Assembly (NCBI GenBank): GCA_006226375.1
Contig: SBHC01000039.1
Span: 58,301 to 122,300, forward strand
Length of the DNA stretch: 64,000 nucleotides
Source of the DNA: Deltaproteobacteria bacterium
GTDB lineage: Bacteria > Myxococcota_C > UBA6777
Direction: 5' to 3'
The notes under the pieces are model-generated. The model was not told where the DNA came from. It did not search any database and saw nothing but the letters and a program-made list of their open reading frames with translations. A program made the translations under genes and the position numbers. Shown piece by piece: positions 16,144-25,442 of this stretch (position 1 is the stretch's first letter; every line of letters starts with the position of its first letter).

Positions 16144-19100
16144 TTAGGGGGTCCTTCGTCGTGTTCGCCTACGTCTCCTTGTGCGTCTTGTTCGCCTTCT
16201 TCTCCTGCGAACTCGCCTACGTCTCCTTGTTCGTCGTACTCGCCTACGTTTTTTGCGTGTACGTCTTCGTTTGCGCGCCCGTCTTCTTTTCCTTCGGGCC
16301 CGTGCACGTGCACGTTTTCGCCGGGCTTGACGTCTCATGCGTTGGGCGAGTTTGGTGAAGGGCGTGGTCTTTTGGTATTGGGAGTAGTCGTCGTATTCGG
16401 CGCAGACACCGTTGTGTTGGAGCAGCGCAACGAGGATGTCGTGAGCGAGGTACTTGGCTTCGGAGCGATCCAGGTCAACGGTTCGTCCGCGGTGGCGGCC
16501 TACACAGGGCGCTCCCTCTGGGTGGTAGCCGTTCTTGACCACCACAGCGAAGGCGAGGTTGCGCAAGTTCCATCCCGGACTGCCAGGGAGGCTTTGACCG
16601 GCGGCCGAGGAGGGGAGGGCGGATATCGCTCCAACGAACAGAGAGTCGGCGATGTTCTCTTCTGGGGAGTCGTATCGCCAGAAACGACGGTAGTGACAGC
16701 CACTTTCGCGAATGAATTTGCCTCGGCTTCCAGAGTGCCAATACAGGCGTCCTTTGCGTCGGACTTCCTTTCGAAGGTACTCGCGAGAGCGCTGGCTTCG
16801 GGTCTCGGCGGTGCCGGTTTTTCCGATGACCTGGATGCCGTAGTCCTTGAGACATTGGTTGTTAAGGTTGCGGAAGGGACGTGAGGCCGTTCCCTGGTTG
16901 GTGACGGTGGCCAAGGCTTTTTGGATGGTCTTGGCGTCGTTGACATTGACCACGCGCTGAGGTTTGGGGCGAGCCATTGGGGTCTGGTCTTTTGTGGGAG
17001 GACCTGACTTGTCCCAGTCTCCTAGCCAAAAACGAGGGAAGGGCATCCAGCCTCCGTTGGCGATCACCCCGGCGATATGGGCCAGTCGGAGAGGGCTGGC
17101 TATCAGGTTTTGGCCGAACCCAACATAGGCCATGGCGCGAAGGGAAGCGTCGGTGGAGCCGAACGTTTGTTGGACGGCTGCGCGTTTGCCAAACCTTGGG
17201 TCCTGGCTGCTGTGCACCCACTGTTGCCAGGCGGGATAAGCTGAAGAGAAGCCAAAGAAGCGGCCAACTCCAAAGTAGTTGTGGGGAAGGTAGGTTTGCA
17301 GCCGGGTCTGAAGCTGTTCCATCGCAAAGCGACGTTGTTCTTTCGGTGGAAGCGAGGCATCCGGTTGTTTCCAGGCCGGGTCTCCTGCTTCCCAGAAGAT
17401 ATCCGAGTAGCGACCGACTTGCTTGTTGGGAAGTCGGTATCGGTAGCGCATCGAAAAACCCAACTTGGCGGCTGTTCGGAACAACGTGCGGTGAATGGGC
17501 TTGCTTCCCATCGCATCGGAGAGCGTTCGCCTGGGGATCTTAAGGAATTGGTATCGTCCGGTGCCTCCGTACCGGTTGGACAACCACTGGACCTTTCCGC
17601 TGCGAAGCAATCGTGCGGGTACACCGGCCATTTCGAGGGCCAACTTGGCAAAGTAAACGTTGCAAGACACTGCGAGCGCTTGCTGAAGCGTGAGCGCGCC
17701 ATGTCCTTGGCGGCGATGGCATCGGAACCGAATCGTTGAGGGCTTCCAGCCTGTTCGGTTGCCGCGTTGGCGCTCGCGCATGAACATCATTCCACCGTGG
17801 CAATGGTGGGCTGGGAACCGGACGGGCTTGCCCTGCTTTCGGAGAAAACGTGCATACGCAAGGGCTGTTACGATCTTGGCGGTGGAACCGGGGGTTTGGC
17901 CGCCGCGAAGGGCGCGTTCCAAGAGCCATCCGCTGCGTTGCTCACCGCGGAAGTTGTCGGAGGCTTCGGCTTTGTCCCAGGCGACCGCTTCCAGGTAGTG
18001 CGGAATGGGCGCAGGCTTGCCCTCTTTCTTTTTTCGCGGGGGGCGGATGGGAGGTAACTTCATCGGGTCGTACGCGAGCAAATTGTCGGTAATTCCGTAA
18101 GGGTCGAGGAGTTGCCCCTGGAGATAACGGTGTGGCTTTTTTGAGCTGTTGGTGTTCTCTTCCTCCGGAAGGTTGGGGTCAAACGTTGGAAAGCTCAGCG
18201 AGGCCAGGACTCGACCGTTGGTTCTGTCGAGAATCACCACGGAGCCAGCGTGGGGCTTGTTGACGTTTCGAATGTAGCGACGGCGAAATCGTTTCTTAAA
18301 GGCTTCAGAGTCGAGGCGAGCAAAGTGACGACGCGCGACAGCAAAGGCGATGCGCTGCACATCGGGATGCAGGGTGGTTGCAATCTTTCGATTCTTCGCG
18401 GTCTGAGGCTTGGGCTTGCCGTTCTTCGGAGGGATAGCCGCTTTGCGCGTGGGGGGAGGTGGAAGCTGTTTTTGGAGAGCCGACGGTGAGCCGCGGAAGG
18501 GTCCACCTACGCTTCCTGCGATGGCATGAGAAAAGACGGGTCCTTCCGGATAATGGGGCACAATGTATTCCCGTCGGTACTTGGCGAGAGCCAACGTGCC
18601 ATCGGGGCAGTGGTAGCGGAACGTTTTGGTCCCAATCTGCAAACGTGTGCCATGACGGAGCATCACCGCAGTCTTCGCCGGGACAGGCTGACCGTCCACG
18701 AGGATGGGGCGTGAGCCAGGCAACGCTCGGAGGCTATGGCATCCTCGTTGTGAAGTCGAGGATGCAGACGACGTTAACGGAACCGAGAGGGTTGTGTTGT
18801 GGTTGTAGGGAACAAACACGGCACCGTAGAGGTCTTGCAGCGCAGCAAGAGGGCGCTGAACGATTCGACCGCGGTTGTCCAGGCGTGGCGTCGGGCGTCC
18901 TGGCTTGCAATACTGTTCGCGCAAGCGACTCTTTACCAAAGGCGAGCATGGCACCAGGATCTGTTTGCCCGATGCAAACAGGGGAGCCGTTCCCCAACAG
19001 CGCGACCGGTGTTTCCAACGGCGCCCAGAGCGACGACTCTCATTGCCGCAGTGCTTTCGCTCTTTCCAGCGTCCTGTGTTGAGGGTCTTGAGGGCTTCCG

Positions 19101-20982
19101 TCAACTTCTCTTGGGTGAGCAAGGTTCCGAGTTTGCGAGCCACGGCTTCGACGGTCCAATCACGGCTACTGCGTTGCAAGGTCTTGTTTCGCGTCCACCA
19201 TCGACCCTGCACACGATACAAAAACTGGGTGGGTGGCTTGTTGGGGTCCGTCTTCGGGGTTTGGGCCGTGGGCGGCTGGTAGGCGACTTGCGCCGTGCTT
19301 TGGTACAGATTGCTGTCCACATACAAGAGGGCTGTGGCATGGGTTGCCGCCTTGACGGGCATCCACTTTCGACTTGTAAGCTGTGGGGGAGGTGTGCTGG
19401 TTGTGAGCAACTCCAGCGGGCGTTTGCCTACAAAATGGACGGTCTCGTACTCGGGTTTGCCGTCCTCGTCGAGAGGCATCAGATAGGCGGTTCCAGAACG
19501 CTGCGCCGTGAGCACCGTGCGCAACCGAAGGTCCACGGTTGTGGTTTGTTCTACGGTAGAGAACTTTGCCAGGTTGCGTTTGGGAGCCTGAAGCGCAGAA
19601 CCACCCAGCCCCAAGCCAAGAAGCTCACCGTTGTGGGTGGTCGTTGGAAAGCGGAGCCGAAATAGGGACCGAGCTTGCTGACGGTATCGGTTGGCCAGCG
19701 AGTGGTTGGCCATCCAGATGCGATTGCGCAGGTAGCGGTTTTCGTACAGCTCACGCAGGTGCGGTTGAAGCGAAGGTATCGGTGCTTGCTGCGCGAGCTT
19801 CTCTAAGTCGAGCGTGTTGCTCTGGTGGTTCTGGAGTTGGTCACGAAGTTTGTCAGGGTCGAGGTACACCAGAGCCTTACGAAGGATCAGGTCGTTCACC
19901 TTCTCGTCCAGGTCAAGAGTCCGGACGGAGCCGGGTACATACCGAGCGAAGTACATTAACGCGTTGCCCACCGCAAACGACTGACTGTTCGTCGTAAGTT
20001 GGGCGCGTGCTCCCAGTCTTCGGATGGTTCGACCGTGCCCAGTCACAGGCTCAAGCTGAAGGTCGTACATTCCTTGCTCTTGCTGTGATGCCTTCCATCG
20101 AAGTCGAACTGTCCGGCCTGGATGATGCTTGGTGTAAACCATGAACCCTTGCCCTGTTGCCAACTTTAATGGGGCTTGTGGGCAGGTGGTGGGCGCAGGG
20201 GGTTGGTTGGTGGAGGCTGTTGTGCTCGCCGCAGGAGGTCGTGTGGACGACAGTGTTTTCAGACAAACCAGTCGTTGGGTAGGAGGAGTTCCCTGTGCGG
20301 CTTCCCAAGACTTAATATGGAGCTGGCCGTTGCTTAGCTTCAGGTGCAAGGCGCGGGACGGAAGCAGCGCTGAACCCAGAACGATCTTGTTGTTGGCGCT
20401 TCGTCCAAGGGTCATTCCGCTGGACCATTGTGACGTTGAAAAGCGCCATCCAATCCTGTGGATCTCAATGTTCTCTTCGTTGGCTTGCAGGCAAGGCCAA
20501 AGCTTGAGGCCGTCGGGCGTGACAATGACCACAGCCTCTGGTGGAAGGTCTGTCTGGCAGGGAGATAGGTAGATCTCAGCGTTTCGGCTTTTGGCACCAA
20601 AGATGGAGACCGCGTCGCCGCCACGAAACGCTCGGGTTCCTGATTGAGGGTCTTGGGCCAGCAGGCGGTTGGTCCGGGGGTCGCGTTGCAGCTTAAAGTA
20701 GAGCCCATCGTTGCGGGAGGAAAAGCGCCAACGCAGCGGATCGGGAAGTGGCGCATCAAACAAAAGAAAGGTGTGGGGTGCTTCTTGGGCAGACGTTGCC
20801 CACAGCAGTTGCCATCCAGCCAACACGATGAATGCGGTCGCTGCTACAGGAATCACCCACCAGCGCAGCGAGTTGAGCCGCTGCAGCAAAGAGCCGTGTT
20901 CTGTGCCTCGCGAAGGTGAAGCGGAGCGTGAATTCACCCTGCGCTTCCACTCCTGCCACATTCGCAACAAATCCCGTCGCAT
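16144..20982 (-). CDS. Penicillin-binding transpeptidase with FHA-like regions and poly-Arg tail
   Basis: 1612 aa from ATG 20982 (GGGAG seven bases upstream; an ATG 33 codons earlier lacks this). Order: short cytoplasmic segment, one membrane helix (about 40-60, WWVIPVAATAFIVLAGWQLLWA), a periplasmic region with two FHA-like beta segments (about 95-250 and 760-830), then a transpeptidase domain of class-B PBP type. Its motifs are SxxK with nucleophile Ser1033 (GSTAK), SCN 1106-1108 and KTG 1388-1390, all intact, so D,D-transpeptidase (peptidoglycan cross-linking) activity is expected. The transpeptidase part starts with LDRTNGRVLAS around residue 910. The last 65 residues (16147-16341) are overwhelmingly Arg with some Lys, Thr and Ala. 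Length is more than twice that of a normal PBP2/FtsI. There is no FtsW/RodA partner nearby. The FHA assignment is weaker than the PBP assignment. Confidence 0.88.
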   Translation of the reverse strand: MRRDLLRMWQEWKRRVNSRSASPSRGTEHGSLLQRLNSLRWWVIPVAATAFIVLAGWQLLWATSAQEAPHTFLLFDAPLPDPLRWRFSSRNDGLYFKLQRDPRTNRLLAQDPQSGTRAFRGGDAVSIFGAKSRNAEIYLSPCQTDLPPEAVVIVTPDGLKLWPCLQANEENIEIHRIGWRFSTSQWSSGMTLGRSANNKIVLGSALLPSRALHLKLSNGQLHIKSWEAAQGTPPTQRLVCLKTLSSTRPPAASTTASTNQPPAPTTCPQAPLKLATGQGFMVYTKHHPGRTVRLRWKASQQEQGMYDLQLEPVTGHGRTIRRLGARAQLTTNSQSFAVGNALMYFARYVPGSVRTLDLDEKVNDLILRKALVYLDPDKLRDQLQNHQSNTLDLEKLAQQAPIPSLQPHLRELYENRYLRNRIWMANHSLANRYRQQARSLFRLRFPTTTHNGELLGLGLGGSALQAPKRNLAKFSTVEQTTTVDLRLRTVLTAQRSGTAYLMPLDEDGKPEYETVHFVGKRPLELLTTSTPPPQLTSRKWMPVKAATHATALLYVDSNLYQSTAQVAYQPPTAQTPKTDPNKPPTQFLYRVQGRWWTRNKTLQRSSRDWTVEAVARKLGTLLTQEKLTEALKTLNTGRWKERKHCGNESRRSGRRWKHRSRCWGTAPLFASGKQILVPCSPLVKSRLREQYCKPGRPTPRLDNRGRIVQRPLAALQDLYGAVFVPYNHNTTLSVPLTSSASSTSQRGCHSLRALPGSRPILVDGQPVPAKTAVMLRHGTRLQIGTKTFRYHCPDGTLALAKYRREYIVPHYPEGPVFSHAIAGSVGGPFRGSPSALQKQLPPPPTRKAAIPPKNGKPKPQTAKNRKIATTLHPDVQRIAFAVARRHFARLDSEAFKKRFRRRYIRNVNKPHAGSVVILDRTNGRVLASLSFPTFDPNLPEEENTNSSKKPHRYLQGQLLDPYGITDNLLAYDPMKLPPIRPPRKKKEGKPAPIPHYLEAVAWDKAEASDNFRGEQRSGWLLERALRGGQTPGSTAKIVTALAYARFLRKQGKPVRFPAHHCHGGMMFMRERQRGNRTGWKPSTIRFRCHRRQGHGALTLQQALAVSCNVYFAKLALEMAGVPARLLRSGKVQWLSNRYGGTGRYQFLKIPRRTLSDAMGSKPIHRTLFRTAAKLGFSMRYRYRLPNKQVGRYSDIFWEAGDPAWKQPDASLPPKEQRRFAMEQLQTRLQTYLPHNYFGVGRFFGFSSAYPAWQQWVHSSQDPRFGKRAAVQQTFGSTDASLRAMAYVGFGQNLIASPLRLAHIAGVIANGGWMPFPRFWLGDWDKSGPPTKDQTPMARPKPQRVVNVNDAKTIQKALATVTNQGTASRPFRNLNNQCLKDYGIQVIGKTGTAETRSQRSREYLRKEVRRKGRLYWHSGSRGKFIRESGCHYRRFWRYDSPEENIADSLFVGAISALPSSAAGQSLPGSPGWNLRNLAFAVVVKNGYHPEGAPCVGRHRGRTVDLDRSEAKYLAHDILVALLQHNGVCAEYDDYSQYQKTTPFTKLAQRMRRQARRKRARARARRKRRRARKRRRTRKKRRRVRRTRRRRRVRRRRRRTRRTRRRRRTRRRTP

Positions 20983-21211
20983 ACTTTGTCTCCCGGTGAT
21001 GTGGTGTGTCTCATTGTGTGGGCTGGGCTGAAGGGCTGTGGTGTGAGACTCGTAGGTGAACATGGTATCACAGGCGACCAATGTCCAGAGCGCCTTTGTT
21101 GGGCTGGGTTCTTCCTCACGAGTCGTCTGGACTCTGCGTTAGGGATCGGATAGGTTGACGGTCATGTTTTTTGGCTCCGATATGATTGATGTTTCCGAGA
21201 GGAGAGCTTCC

Positions 21212-22426
21212 ATGGAACTTCGCAATACCTGGCTCCGCGCCTGGCTTCTTGCTGTGTTGGCGTTGAGTGTGGTGGGCTGCAAGCGTCGAGAGATTCCCAA
21301 AGGCCCTGCGCCGCAAGGAAAACGAATCTCTGCGTACCAAGCCATGTCACGAAATCGCGCGTACTGGCCCAACCAAGGCTGGAAAACCAAGACCCCCGCT
21401 GAACTGGGGATAAGGAAAGAAGCCCTGGACAAAGCCTTTGCCTATGCCTTTCAACGCACGGGCGACGAAATCAATCGCAAAGGAATTCGCACCGATGGTG
21501 TTGTTGTGATTTACCGGGGTTACCTGGTGAAGGAGCAATACGCCCGAAAGTACAAGGCCAACACGTCTCACCTTGCCTGGTCCATGACCAAGAGCTTTGT
21601 GAACGCTTTGTACGGTCGTGCGATCAAAGAAGGGTTGGTGTCGCTGGATGACCCCGCTGCCAAGTACATCAAAGAAATCCAAGACCCTTTGATGCGGAAA
21701 GTGACAATACGGCAGCTGCTCAACATGGCGTCGGGTCTGTGCTGGAACGAAGGCTACGAAGCGTCTCCGCTCAAATCGACGGTGATCAAGATGCTGTACA
21801 CAGCAGGACGCGACGACATGGGCGGTTTCGCCGTGAAGCAGGGCATGTGCTTTCAGCCCGCCACCCATTGGTACTATTCCAGCGGGACCAGCAACCTGTT
21901 GATGAAGATTCTCAGCGTCGTCCTGAAGAAGAAGTACCACAGCTATCCATGGACCCATCTGTTCGACGTCTTGGGGATGACGGGTGTTACCTGGGAGCGC
22001 GATGCGTCGGGCAACTTTGTGGGGTCATCGTATCTTCACGCCACACCTCGACAGCTTGCCAAGTTTGGTTTCCTCTACCTGAACGATGGTGTGTGGAACG
22101 GCAAGCGGCTCTTTCCAACCAACTGGGTAAAGTTCACCGACACCGTCCCTGCTGCCGATCCGCTGGGCATCTACGGCGCTCACTGGTGGCTCAATGTGGG
22201 GCGACCCGAGAAGAATGTTCGTCCCCGTTTTCCCGATGCACCTCGCGATACGATGGTGGCTTCCGGACACTGGGGTCAGTTTTTGTTTGTGATTCCGTCT
22301 CTGGACTTGGTGGTGGTTCGGATGGGTGATGACCGAGAGAAAGCCTTCAACCGCAACACATTTCTCAAGCTGCTGATCGCCAGCCTGCCTTCCCAACCCC
22401 GCAAGCAAGGAGGTTCTTCCAAATGA
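21212..22426 (+). CDS. Serine hydrolase, class C beta-lactamase-like lipoprotein
   Basis: 404 aa from ATG 21212, with GGAG seven bases upstream and an immediate lipoprotein signal peptide (LAVLALSVVGC, lipobox VVGC). The fold is the beta-lactamase/transpeptidase-like family: nucleophile motif SMTKS (SxxK), YYSSGT in the YxN position and a GHWG segment near the C-terminus in place of KTG. Family members are penicillin-binding-like carboxypeptidases, esterases or amide hydrolases; true beta-lactamase activity cannot be inferred. It is probably anchored to a membrane on the periplasmic side. It overlaps the next gene by ATGA, so the two are translationally coupled. It is divergent from the large PBP gene (230 bp between starts), suggesting a shared envelope role. 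Confidence 0.87.
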   Translation: MELRNTWLRAWLLAVLALSVVGCKRREIPKGPAPQGKRISAYQAMSRNRAYWPNQGWKTKTPAELGIRKEALDKAFAYAFQRTGDEINRKGIRTDGVVVIYRGYLVKEQYARKYKANTSHLAWSMTKSFVNALYGRAIKEGLVSLDDPAAKYIKEIQDPLMRKVTIRQLLNMASGLCWNEGYEASPLKSTVIKMLYTAGRDDMGGFAVKQGMCFQPATHWYYSSGTSNLLMKILSVVLKKKYHSYPWTHLFDVLGMTGVTWERDASGNFVGSSYLHATPRQLAKFGFLYLNDGVWNGKRLFPTNWVKFTDTVPAADPLGIYGAHWWLNVGRPEKNVRPRFPDAPRDTMVASGHWGQFLFVIPSLDLVVVRMGDDREKAFNRNTFLKLLIASLPSQPRKQGGSSK

Positions 22427-22749
22427 AAACGTTGTTTCGCTGGCTCGGCCGCATCTTGCTTGTTTTGCTCCTCGCCGTGGTCTTGTTTGTATCGACCAAC
22501 TGGTACCACTTCAAACACTTTCCGCCGATTATCTCCTCGTACTCTGCGAAGATGATGTGTTCTTGCATGTTCGTTTCAGGTCATGAGGAAGAGTACTGCC
22601 GCAATTACGCTCGTCAGTATGTTCCGATTCAGAAAGCCACCTTCGACAAGAAGACAAAAACGGTCACCGTGAAGGGATTCTGGCGTGTGAACAAGGCCAA
22701 ATTTGTCAATCGACGCTTTGGTTGCGCTCTCCAACCTTACAATGGATAG
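22423..22749 (+). CDS. Small membrane-anchored Cys-rich protein coupled to the serine hydrolase
   Basis: 108 aa, starting in a 4-base ATGA overlap with the serine hydrolase. One N-terminal membrane helix (LLVLLLAVVLFVSTNWY) is followed by a short extracytoplasmic domain with five Cys (CSC, YCRNY, FGC). The pattern CSCMFVSGHEEEYCRNY then TKTVTVKGFW then GCAL is one I associate with the N-terminal extension of some beta-lactamase-family hydrolases, so this may be a split-off accessory part. Function unknown. Confidence 0.75.
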   Translation: MKTLFRWLGRILLVLLLAVVLFVSTNWYHFKHFPPIISSYSAKMMCSCMFVSGHEEEYCRNYARQYVPIQKATFDKKTKTVTVKGFWRVNKAKFVNRRFGCALQPYNG

Positions 22750-23202
22750 CCTTCCTTCTGTCTTCTCCCCGTCTCAAATTCTCTTTGAGCTCCTTGTTGT
22801 AAGTCGAATCGCTGCCTGACGTTGGCGAGGCGGTGTCTCACAGATAAGACAAACGCGTCCTATCGGTAAGACACCTCCGTCTCGTTTGTGTGACAGTATG
22901 TGCAGGAAAAAGAAGGTTAATTTTCTTGATTTGCGTCAAGGGAAACGCGAGAAGAATGCATACAATAGGAAGGGAAGAAAGGGGTGTTCTAGGTGCGACC
23001 CCATCTCGTCTGTCATGACGATGGAGCTGGCTACCTCGTGTTATGCTGGCCTCTGTCAGACCTGGATGCTGGTCATCCAGTGTTTGTCACACGCTTACTA
23101 TCTCGCACCTGAGAGCATCCGCTCTTTTTCTTCTGCGCGTCCCTGCCTTATTGGAGTGGGTAGTGTGTAGTGGTGATGGAGGTGCTTGGAAGGTGAAGGG
23201 TG
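22750..23202. other. Convergent intergenic region
   Basis: About 450 bp between converging genes. A short hairpin, CTCAAA/TTTGAG with a 5-nt loop (22773-22789), lies 24 bp after the upstream stop and could be a weak terminator, though no real T-run follows. Two AAGACA repeats occur near 22850-22870. An open frame near 22886-23170 lacks a ribosome site and I do not call it. Confidence 0.4.
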
Positions 23203-25320
23203 TTAAGGTGGGGGCCGTAGGAGGGAGGGTGCTGGCAAGGTTGCCACACGGAAAAATCGTTTTTTGTTGGCCATGAGGAAGTGGAAAGGGCCAATGATAT
23301 TACCGTCGTATTGGACATGAAGAGGTCCTGTCACAGCTGGAAAACCGCGAACTTGAAGCAGCGACTTGCGGAACAGGTCGCGGCGTTTGTGCTTGTGGGT
23401 TTTGGCCACGTACATCAACAGTCGGGCTGAATCGTAGCTGTAGGCGCTGATGTGAATGGGTTCGCGGTTGAACTCCTGGCGATACATCTTACGAAACCAC
23501 CTTCGCTCTGCGCTGCGATGGTGACGGGAGTAGCGAACAGCAAACAAGCCTCCTTCGACCCATTCAGGCCCAGCGCGGAACAACTGCGAGCTGTACCAGC
23601 CGTTGCTTCCCAACAAAAATGTAGAGGGATAGGTCGTTTGATCCGGGTCCTGGGTACCGTGAGCGCTTCTCCAGGCCGGTCGAACGGACACATTTAAGTA
23701 GGCAAGGTGAGCGGCGATCTGGCTCATACGCAGGGCCGAATCAGGAACGAACAATCCTTCGTAGGGTGTCAGCGGCTTGAGCCGTTTGCGAATCTTTCGG
23801 TACAGCCGACGCTTTTGGTAGGTCTTCATCCCCTTGAGCATGCTGGATGTTACCCGAAGGTCTTTGCTGTTGGAGTAGGTCCGACCCACGACTGCCGTGA
23901 CCCCTTTTTGTAGAGATTTGGAGCTTTTCTTGTAACTCACCACCCGAACCACCTTGCCACCGAGTTTGCGGACTTCACGGATAAAGGCGCGGGCTTGAAT
24001 CTGGCCAAAGGGGCTGGCCAATGTTAGGACTCCCAAACGTCGGAGCTTCAGTCGGTTGCAAGCATACCGGGCCACCGCTCGGCCCATCTGCGACAGCGTG
24101 ATGTTGTTGCGGAACAAATAACGACCCGCACGAGCAAAGCCTTCGCGAGGCGTGATCGAAACCATCGGCACTTTCAGCTTCTCGGCTTCTTTGCCGGCGG
24201 CTGCAGCGACATGGCCCAAGCCGGGTCCAAGTATGGCGACAACCTTGTGCTGGAGCGCCAGCTCTCTTACCGCACGAGCTGCGGCTGCAGGGGAGCTTTG
24301 TGTGTCTCTCACAACGAGCCTGATCTGAGGGTGCTGCTTGTGGGCAAGCTGGATGCCTTGCCACATTAACTTCCCAATCATCGCGCCTTTGCCTGTTTGG
24401 GCAATTAACACTCCCAGGCGAAGTGGCTCTGCCTCCATTGCAATGGCTTCCTGCGGTGGAGAAGGCTGGCTTGGCTTGGACGCTTTCTTTGGGGTCACTG
24501 CTTTGGGTACAACTTGGCGATACATCGTCTGCCAACGAGAATACAAAGGTGTGGGCTGCACTGCTGCACGCCACTGCCTTAAGAGCCGAAGGGTCGCTTT
24601 CTTGTCTTTGCTGCGAAGGTGAAGACTTGCAAGGCGAAGCGCCATCGCGTTGTAGGGATAGCCCGTGTCTTGGGTCCTTCGCTCTTGGAGAAGCTGCTGC
24701 AACAAGGACGTGGAGAAGTTGAGGTAGGCTTGTTCCAGCTTCTTTCGCATCGTAGGCTGTTGGACTTTGGGAAGAAGGGGAAACAGCTGTGTATTCCACA
24801 CAAAGGCCCGGATGGGTTGCTGGCGCTTCTCCGCTGCAAGCGCAAGGATGTGGGTTGACCATCTTCTGTCGTAAGGCTTCATCACCTTAAGATGGGGAGG
24901 GATAACTCGCTCGATCTCCTTGTAACGCTTCTCAAAAAAGAGCGCCTTGCACAACGAGGGGGCCAGACGTTGACGCTGCTCCACGCTTAACGGATGTTGC
25001 AGCGCCTTTTGAAACGAAACAATCGCACGACGCCACTGCTTTTTGTGGTATGCATAGAGTCCAACGCGAATGTAACCTTCTACCACCCACGGTTGTTTGG
25101 GTGACGCTTGGAGCCATCGCTCCCAAAGCTGTATCTCGGCCTCCAAGCCTCCTTGAGCGTAGGCTTGTTGCAGTTGGTATTGACGTTGGGGAGAGAGCTT
25201 GTGGGTCTGAGGCTTTGGCGGAGGTTGTAGATTGGTCTTGGGACAACCACACAGGCAGCCAAGCAGGAAAACTCCCAGAAAAAGACGGCAGTTCCGGACT
25301 GATACAAAAAAACGCAACAT
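23203..25320 (-). CDS. TPR plus periplasmic-binding-protein-like lipoprotein (LpoA-like architecture)
   Basis: About 705 aa from ATG 25320; an ATG 24 bases upstream is equally open and neither has a good ribosome site. The lipoprotein signal (LFLGVFLLGCLCGC) fits the nearer start better. Residues about 40-280 are helical TPR-like repeats (LQASPKQPWVVEGYIRVGLYAYHKKQW and similar). Residues about 310-700 form a type-1 periplasmic-binding fold: LRLGVLIAQTGKGAMIGKLMWQGIQLA, VVAILGPGLGHVAAAAGKEAEKLKVPMVS, then RLGVLTLASPFGQ. This is the layout of LpoA, the outer-membrane activator of PBP1A, and of branched-chain amino-acid receptor lipoproteins. With no transporter genes nearby, an envelope or PBP-activator role is the better guess, but unproven. 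Confidence 0.8.
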   Translation of the reverse strand: MLRFFVSVRNCRLFLGVFLLGCLCGCPKTNLQPPPKPQTHKLSPQRQYQLQQAYAQGGLEAEIQLWERWLQASPKQPWVVEGYIRVGLYAYHKKQWRRAIVSFQKALQHPLSVEQRQRLAPSLCKALFFEKRYKEIERVIPPHLKVMKPYDRRWSTHILALAAEKRQQPIRAFVWNTQLFPLLPKVQQPTMRKKLEQAYLNFSTSLLQQLLQERRTQDTGYPYNAMALRLASLHLRSKDKKATLRLLRQWRAAVQPTPLYSRWQTMYRQVVPKAVTPKKASKPSQPSPPQEAIAMEAEPLRLGVLIAQTGKGAMIGKLMWQGIQLAHKQHPQIRLVVRDTQSSPAAAARAVRELALQHKVVAILGPGLGHVAAAAGKEAEKLKVPMVSITPREGFARAGRYLFRNNITLSQMGRAVARYACNRLKLRRLGVLTLASPFGQIQARAFIREVRKLGGKVVRVVSYKKSSKSLQKGVTAVVGRTYSNSKDLRVTSSMLKGMKTYQKRRLYRKIRKRLKPLTPYEGLFVPDSALRMSQIAAHLAYLNVSVRPAWRSAHGTQDPDQTTYPSTFLLGSNGWYSSQLFRAGPEWVEGGLFAVRYSRHHRSAERRWFRKMYRQEFNREPIHISAYSYDSARLLMYVAKTHKHKRRDLFRKSLLQVRGFPAVTGPLHVQYDGNIIGPFHFLMANKKRFFRVATLPAPSLLRPPP

Positions 25321-25442
25321 GATATCTTGGTATACAACTGTCATTAAGTTTAAAAAACGTGAACAACGTTCTGATTTCTTCTTTATCGTTCGGTTGTACT
25401 TTTGATGGATCTGAGAATGAAGTCAAGCTTTGAGGAGAGAAT

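Noticed and set aside
16144..16341. Repetitive-looking tract that might be a CRISPR or satellite repeat
   Set aside because: It is the poly-arginine coding tail of the PBP; codons vary and there are no spacers.
16144..16341. Frameshift artefact creating the poly-Arg tail
   Set aside because: The tract is Arg-rich in this frame throughout and ends in its own stop; the possibility is reduced but not excluded without homologues.
22886..23170. Possible small gene in the convergent gap
   Set aside because: No ribosome site, no recognisable family, odd composition.
25345..25442. TPP riboswitch upstream of thiD
   Set aside because: The gap is 98 bp and lacks the conserved THI-box pattern.
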